From positions 1 through 8,566 of the forward strand of contig JAAYII010000252.1 in assembly GCA_012523535.1 (NCBI GenBank): a stretch of DNA of 8,566 nt, written 5' to 3'. This DNA comes from Peptococcaceae bacterium. Lineage in GTDB: Bacteria; Bacillota; Desulfitobacteriia; Desulfitobacteriales; Syntrophobotulaceae. Within the stretch, counting starts at the first letter, position 1. The number at the start of each line of letters is the position of its first letter. A model generated the notes under the pieces. The model saw nothing but the letters and a program-made list of their open reading frames with translations, was not told the origin of the DNA and did not search any database. Positions 6,441 to 8,566 of the stretch are shown in pieces. A program made the position numbers and the translations under genes.

Positions 6441-6481
6441 GGATAGGGAAATAAGGATAGTGAAATAACAGCTTTATTTCA
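6441..6481. repeat. 14-base tandem repeat merging into an 8 bp inverted repeat
   Basis: GGATAGGGAAATAA (6441-6454) is followed directly by GGATAGTGAAATAA (6455-6468), 13 of 14 bases identical. The second copy ends in TGAAATAA, which forms a perfect 8 bp inverted repeat with TTATTTCA (6474-6481) around CAGCT. There is no U tract on either strand, so it is not a terminator by itself. It lies about 45 bases past the pgsA stop codon and may be a stabilising 3' hairpin, a protein binding site or a replication slip. Confidence 0.7.
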
Positions 6482-6525
6482 GAAAAGGCCGCGAATAAAC
6501 CAGGGAATTTAATAATTAAGTTTGC

Positions 6526-7092
6526 TCACTTTTTGCGCTGAAAAAGAAAGTGTCTGGATTTAACAAAATAATCAATGCCGGAAAGCACTGTAAGAGCTAA
6601 AGCAATATAAAGTAATGGTTTTCCAACGTAGATATTAAAATGGGATAAGGGCCAATCCTGCAAAATTAAAGCCACAATAGCTATTATTTGAGACACGGTT
6701 TTCAATTTGCCAAGTTTACTGGCACTAATTACCGTGCCTTCGGCGGCTGCAATTGCTCTTAAGCCAGTAACAGCAAATTCCCGGGCTAAAATTATCCAAG
6801 CGATCCAGGCCGCTACTATTTTCAATTCTACTAAGGAGATGAGGGCTGCCGAAACGAGCAGTTTATCTGCCAAGGGATCAAGAAATTTGCCCAAATTAGT
6901 AATTTGTCTGTATTTACGGGCTATATAACCATCCACACCGTCAGTAACAGCCGCCAAGATAAAAATAAAGGCTGCTAATAAATCCTGGTAAGCAAAATAT
7001 GGGTTCCCACCCGGAAGTTTGATCAGCAATATGGCCATAAAAACTGGTATCATCAATATTCTGACCAAGGATAAACTGTTGGGCAGATTCAC
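6526..7092 (-). CDS. pgsA: CDP-diacylglycerol--glycerol-3-phosphate 3-phosphatidyltransferase
   Basis: This membrane enzyme makes phosphatidylglycerophosphate from CDP-diacylglycerol and glycerol 3-phosphate, the committed step to phosphatidylglycerol and cardiolipin. The protein has 188 residues, the usual length, and starts MNLPNSLSLVRI, typical for PgsA. The CDP-alcohol phosphatidyltransferase signature is complete: D51, D54-G55, A58-R59, G68, D72 and D76 (DGVDGYIAR...GKFLDPLAD). Several hydrophobic segments (about 9-26, 38-50, 78-100, 135-145, 158-172) fit a polytopic membrane protein. It starts with GTG, which overlaps the rimO TGA stop codon by 4 bases (GTGA), with GGGGAGG about 8 bases upstream inside rimO. 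It is therefore translationally coupled to rimO. The alternative, another CDP-alcohol phosphatidyltransferase such as phosphatidylserine synthase, is less likely given N-terminal sequence and locus. Confidence 0.95.
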   Translation of the reverse strand: MNLPNSLSLVRILMIPVFMAILLIKLPGGNPYFAYQDLLAAFIFILAAVTDGVDGYIARKYRQITNLGKFLDPLADKLLVSAALISLVELKIVAAWIAWIILAREFAVTGLRAIAAAEGTVISASKLGKLKTVSQIIAIVALILQDWPLSHFNIYVGKPLLYIALALTVLSGIDYFVKSRHFLFQRKK

Positions 7093-8411
7093 TCAAGACC
7101 CTCCCCTTTGAAATCAAAGCTGTCTGCTTCCAATATTCGTGCTTTAATAATATCGCCGGCAACGTGTTGTTTTTTAACTTTCAAGTAAATCTGGCCGTCT
7201 ATTTCAGGGGCATCTCCTTCAGTCCTACCTTGCCATTCTTGGCGGGATATTTTTTCTTCCAGGATGACTCTTAGGACCTTCCCTATCCTTTTTTGTTGAA
7301 CTTCAAGGGCCACTTCTGCCTGAAGAGCCAAAAGCTCCTCTTTACGAGCGTTCTTGATTTCAGGAGGAATTTGACCTTTCATTTTAGCCGCCGGTGTTCC
7401 TTCTTCCTGGGAATAAGCAAATACTCCCACCCGGTCCAGCTTCGCCAAGCGGACAAAATCAAGAAGCTCTTGAAATTGCGCCTGTGTCTCTCCTGGGAAT
7501 CCGGTAATAAAGGTAGAGCGGATAAAAACACCCGGTATTTTTTGCCGCAACTTGGTGATCAAATCCATTGCTTCTTCCGCAGTATTGCGCCTGTTCATTT
7601 TTTTAAGTATGGCATTGGAGGCATGTTGCAAAGGAAGATCAATATATTTACATATTTTAGGTTCTTTGGCTACTATTTCGATTAATTCTTCAGAAAATGC
7701 GTCCGGATAACAATACATCAACCTTATCCATTCCAGGCCCTCAATTTTTGTAATTTCGGGCAAAAGTCTCGTTAAATAAGGTTGACCATATCTATCAAGA
7801 CCGTAACGGGTAGTATCCTGTGCTATTAAGGCAATTTCCTTAACTCCTTCTTGTACCAAATTTCTTACTTCTTCAACAATAGACTCCATCGGTCTGCTTC
7901 TATATCTTCCTTTTATTTGGGGAATGGCACAATAACTGCAGCGGTTATCACAGCCGTCAGCTATTTTGACATAAGCAAAATAGGAAGGGCTCAAGCGGAT
8001 TCTGGGCATATCATGGGTATATAAAAAGTCTTGACATTCTTTATAAGTATAGACTTTGCCTATATTAGCCTTCTCCAAAGCAAAAGGTATGGCACGGAGA
8101 TCACCGTCACCCAATATGCCGTCCAGTTCGGGAATTTCCTGTAACAATTCTTTACCGTACCTTTGGGCAAGACATCCTGTAGCCAGAACCTTTTCACAAA
8201 TACCATTCTTTTTAAACTCCACCATCTCTAAGATGGTTTCAATTGATTCTTCCTTGGCATCTTGGATGAAACCGCAGGTATTGATCACAATGATATTTGC
8301 CTCTGCCGGATCAGAAGTTAAACTGTAATTTTCTGCCAGGATGCCACTAATTATTTCGCTATCAACCTGGTTTTTGGGGCATCCCAAGTTTATTACCGCT
8401 ACTTTCTTCAC
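7089..8411 (-). CDS. rimO: Ribosomal protein uS12 (aspartate-89) methylthiotransferase RimO
   Basis: RimO is a radical-SAM enzyme that methylthiolates a conserved aspartate of ribosomal protein S12. From GTG 8411-8409 it has 440 residues, the family's normal size. The N-terminal methylthiotransferase domain has its three cluster cysteines, C11 (NLGCPKNQVDSE), C46 (INTCGF) and C80 (ATGCLAQRY). The radical-SAM CxxxCxxC motif is C154, C158 and C161 (DGCDNRCSYCAIP). A C-terminal TRAM domain follows (about 375-440, with EGDAPEIDGQIYLK). The SYFAYVKIADGC context and the locus beside pgsA favour RimO over the tRNA enzyme MiaB. Start choice: GAGG (8420-8417) lies 5 bases before this GTG and gives the standard start MKKVAVINLGC. 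ATG 8426-8424 is a close alternative with a poor ribosome binding site; the longest frame, to 8525, would run through the promoter and is rejected. Confidence 0.95.
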   Translation of the reverse strand: MKKVAVINLGCPKNQVDSEIISGILAENYSLTSDPAEANIIVINTCGFIQDAKEESIETILEMVEFKKNGICEKVLATGCLAQRYGKELLQEIPELDGILGDGDLRAIPFALEKANIGKVYTYKECQDFLYTHDMPRIRLSPSYFAYVKIADGCDNRCSYCAIPQIKGRYRSRPMESIVEEVRNLVQEGVKEIALIAQDTTRYGLDRYGQPYLTRLLPEITKIEGLEWIRLMYCYPDAFSEELIEIVAKEPKICKYIDLPLQHASNAILKKMNRRNTAEEAMDLITKLRQKIPGVFIRSTFITGFPGETQAQFQELLDFVRLAKLDRVGVFAYSQEEGTPAAKMKGQIPPEIKNARKEELLALQAEVALEVQQKRIGKVLRVILEEKISRQEWQGRTEGDAPEIDGQIYLKVKKQHVAGDIIKARILEADSFDFKGEGLE

Positions 8412-8456
8412 TTCTACCTCGTCCATGTAATTTTGGATCTTAATATAGTTCAATTC

Positions 8457-8486
8457 AGTATATAACAATATGTCACAACATGTCAA
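8457..8486 (-). promoter_or_regulatory. Sigma-A promoter of rimO-pgsA
   Basis: A perfect TTGACA (8486-8481) and TATACT (8462-8457, five of six) on the minus strand are separated by 18 bases. Transcription would start near 8450, leaving a leader of about 40 bases before the rimO start. The spacer contains a short tandem repeat that may be an operator. Confidence 0.8.
8466..8485. repeat. 10-base tandem repeat in the rimO promoter
   Basis: CAATATGTCA (8466-8475) is followed directly by CAACATGTCA (8476-8485), 9 of 10 identical. On the minus strand this reads TGACATGTTG then TGACATATTG, so the first copy includes most of the -35 hexamer and the second fills the spacer. One helical turn per copy would suit a regulator bound to one face of the DNA, but this is inference from a short match. 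Confidence 0.55.
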
Positions 8487-8514
8487 AAGCATTTTATCAA
8501 AATAAAGCAAGAAC

Positions 8515-8544
8515 GGGGACAACACCCCTCAACGTATTGTCCCC
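8515..8544. repeat. REP-like palindrome upstream of rimO
   Basis: GGGGACAA (8515-8522) and TTGTCCCC (8537-8544) form a perfect 8 bp inverted repeat around 14 bases. Neither strand has a U tract after it, so it is not an intrinsic terminator. The GGGGACA...TGTCCCC core flanked by GTTCTTG on the minus strand resembles the dispersed palindromes linked to REP-associated Y1 (TnpA-like) transposases in Clostridia. That link is from general knowledge; no transposase is visible in this window. Confidence 0.5.
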
Positions 8545-8566
8545 TCACCCGGAATCGATTTCGCCA

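Noticed and set aside
7293..7685. Plus-strand frame of 130 codons opposite rimO
   Set aside because: It lies wholly within the conserved coding sequence of rimO, has no plausible family features, and is explained as an antisense shadow.
8412..8525. N-terminal extension of RimO from ATG 8525
   Set aside because: The extension would be read from the promoter and leader DNA, lies upstream of the predicted transcription start, and has no counterpart in the family.
8515..8544. Palindrome upstream of rimO as an intrinsic terminator of an upstream gene
   Set aside because: Neither strand has a run of U after the stem, and the loop is long.

Overview
The window is a chromosomal housekeeping block from a Gram-positive bacterium of the Bacillota, most likely an endospore-forming member of the Clostridia (Peptococcaceae or a relative). 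The reasons are the gene order rimO-pgsA-cinA-recA-recX-rny-ymdB, purine-rich AGGAGG-type ribosome binding sites, a CGAAC-N4-GTT type SOS operator at recA, and the RNase Y/YmdB pair. The DNA is moderately AT-rich. Taxonomy below phylum is inference. Every gene is on the minus strand, so transcription runs from high to low coordinates.

Layout in transcription order. (1) 8566-8412: a REP-like GGGGACAA/TTGTCCCC palindrome, then a sigma-A type promoter for rimO. (2) rimO (ribosomal protein S12 methylthiotransferase) overlaps pgsA (phosphatidylglycerophosphate synthase) by 4 bases. A hairpin terminator follows in the pgsA-cinA gap. (3) cinA (two-domain competence/damage-inducible protein) runs up to a strong promoter with a LexA operator driving recA. 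recX overlaps the end of recA, giving an SOS-controlled recA-recX unit. (4) A gap of about 300 bases before rny holds a good promoter, a tandem 36-37 base duplication with operator-like near-palindromes, and a hairpin terminator shortly before the rny ribosome binding site. (5) rny (RNase Y, probably starting at TTG) ends at its own terminator. (6) A separate unit follows: a 171-residue protein I do not recognise, then ymdB (metallophosphoesterase, running off the window edge at base 1). It has its own promoter region, which fits the sporulation factor sigma-H consensus with one mismatch.

Functionally the block combines translation (RimO), lipid synthesis (PgsA), NMN/ADP-ribose clean-up (CinA), recombination and SOS control (RecA/RecX) and mRNA decay with linked phosphodiesterase signalling (RNase Y, YmdB). 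No protein set suggests a new defence or mobile system. The parts worth a second look are regulatory: the rny leader, the sigma-H-like promoter with the unknown gene, and a recurring pattern of short tandem duplications in three of the gaps. Upstream start codons of the longest reading frames were corrected for recA, rny, cinA and rimO from ribosome binding site placement.
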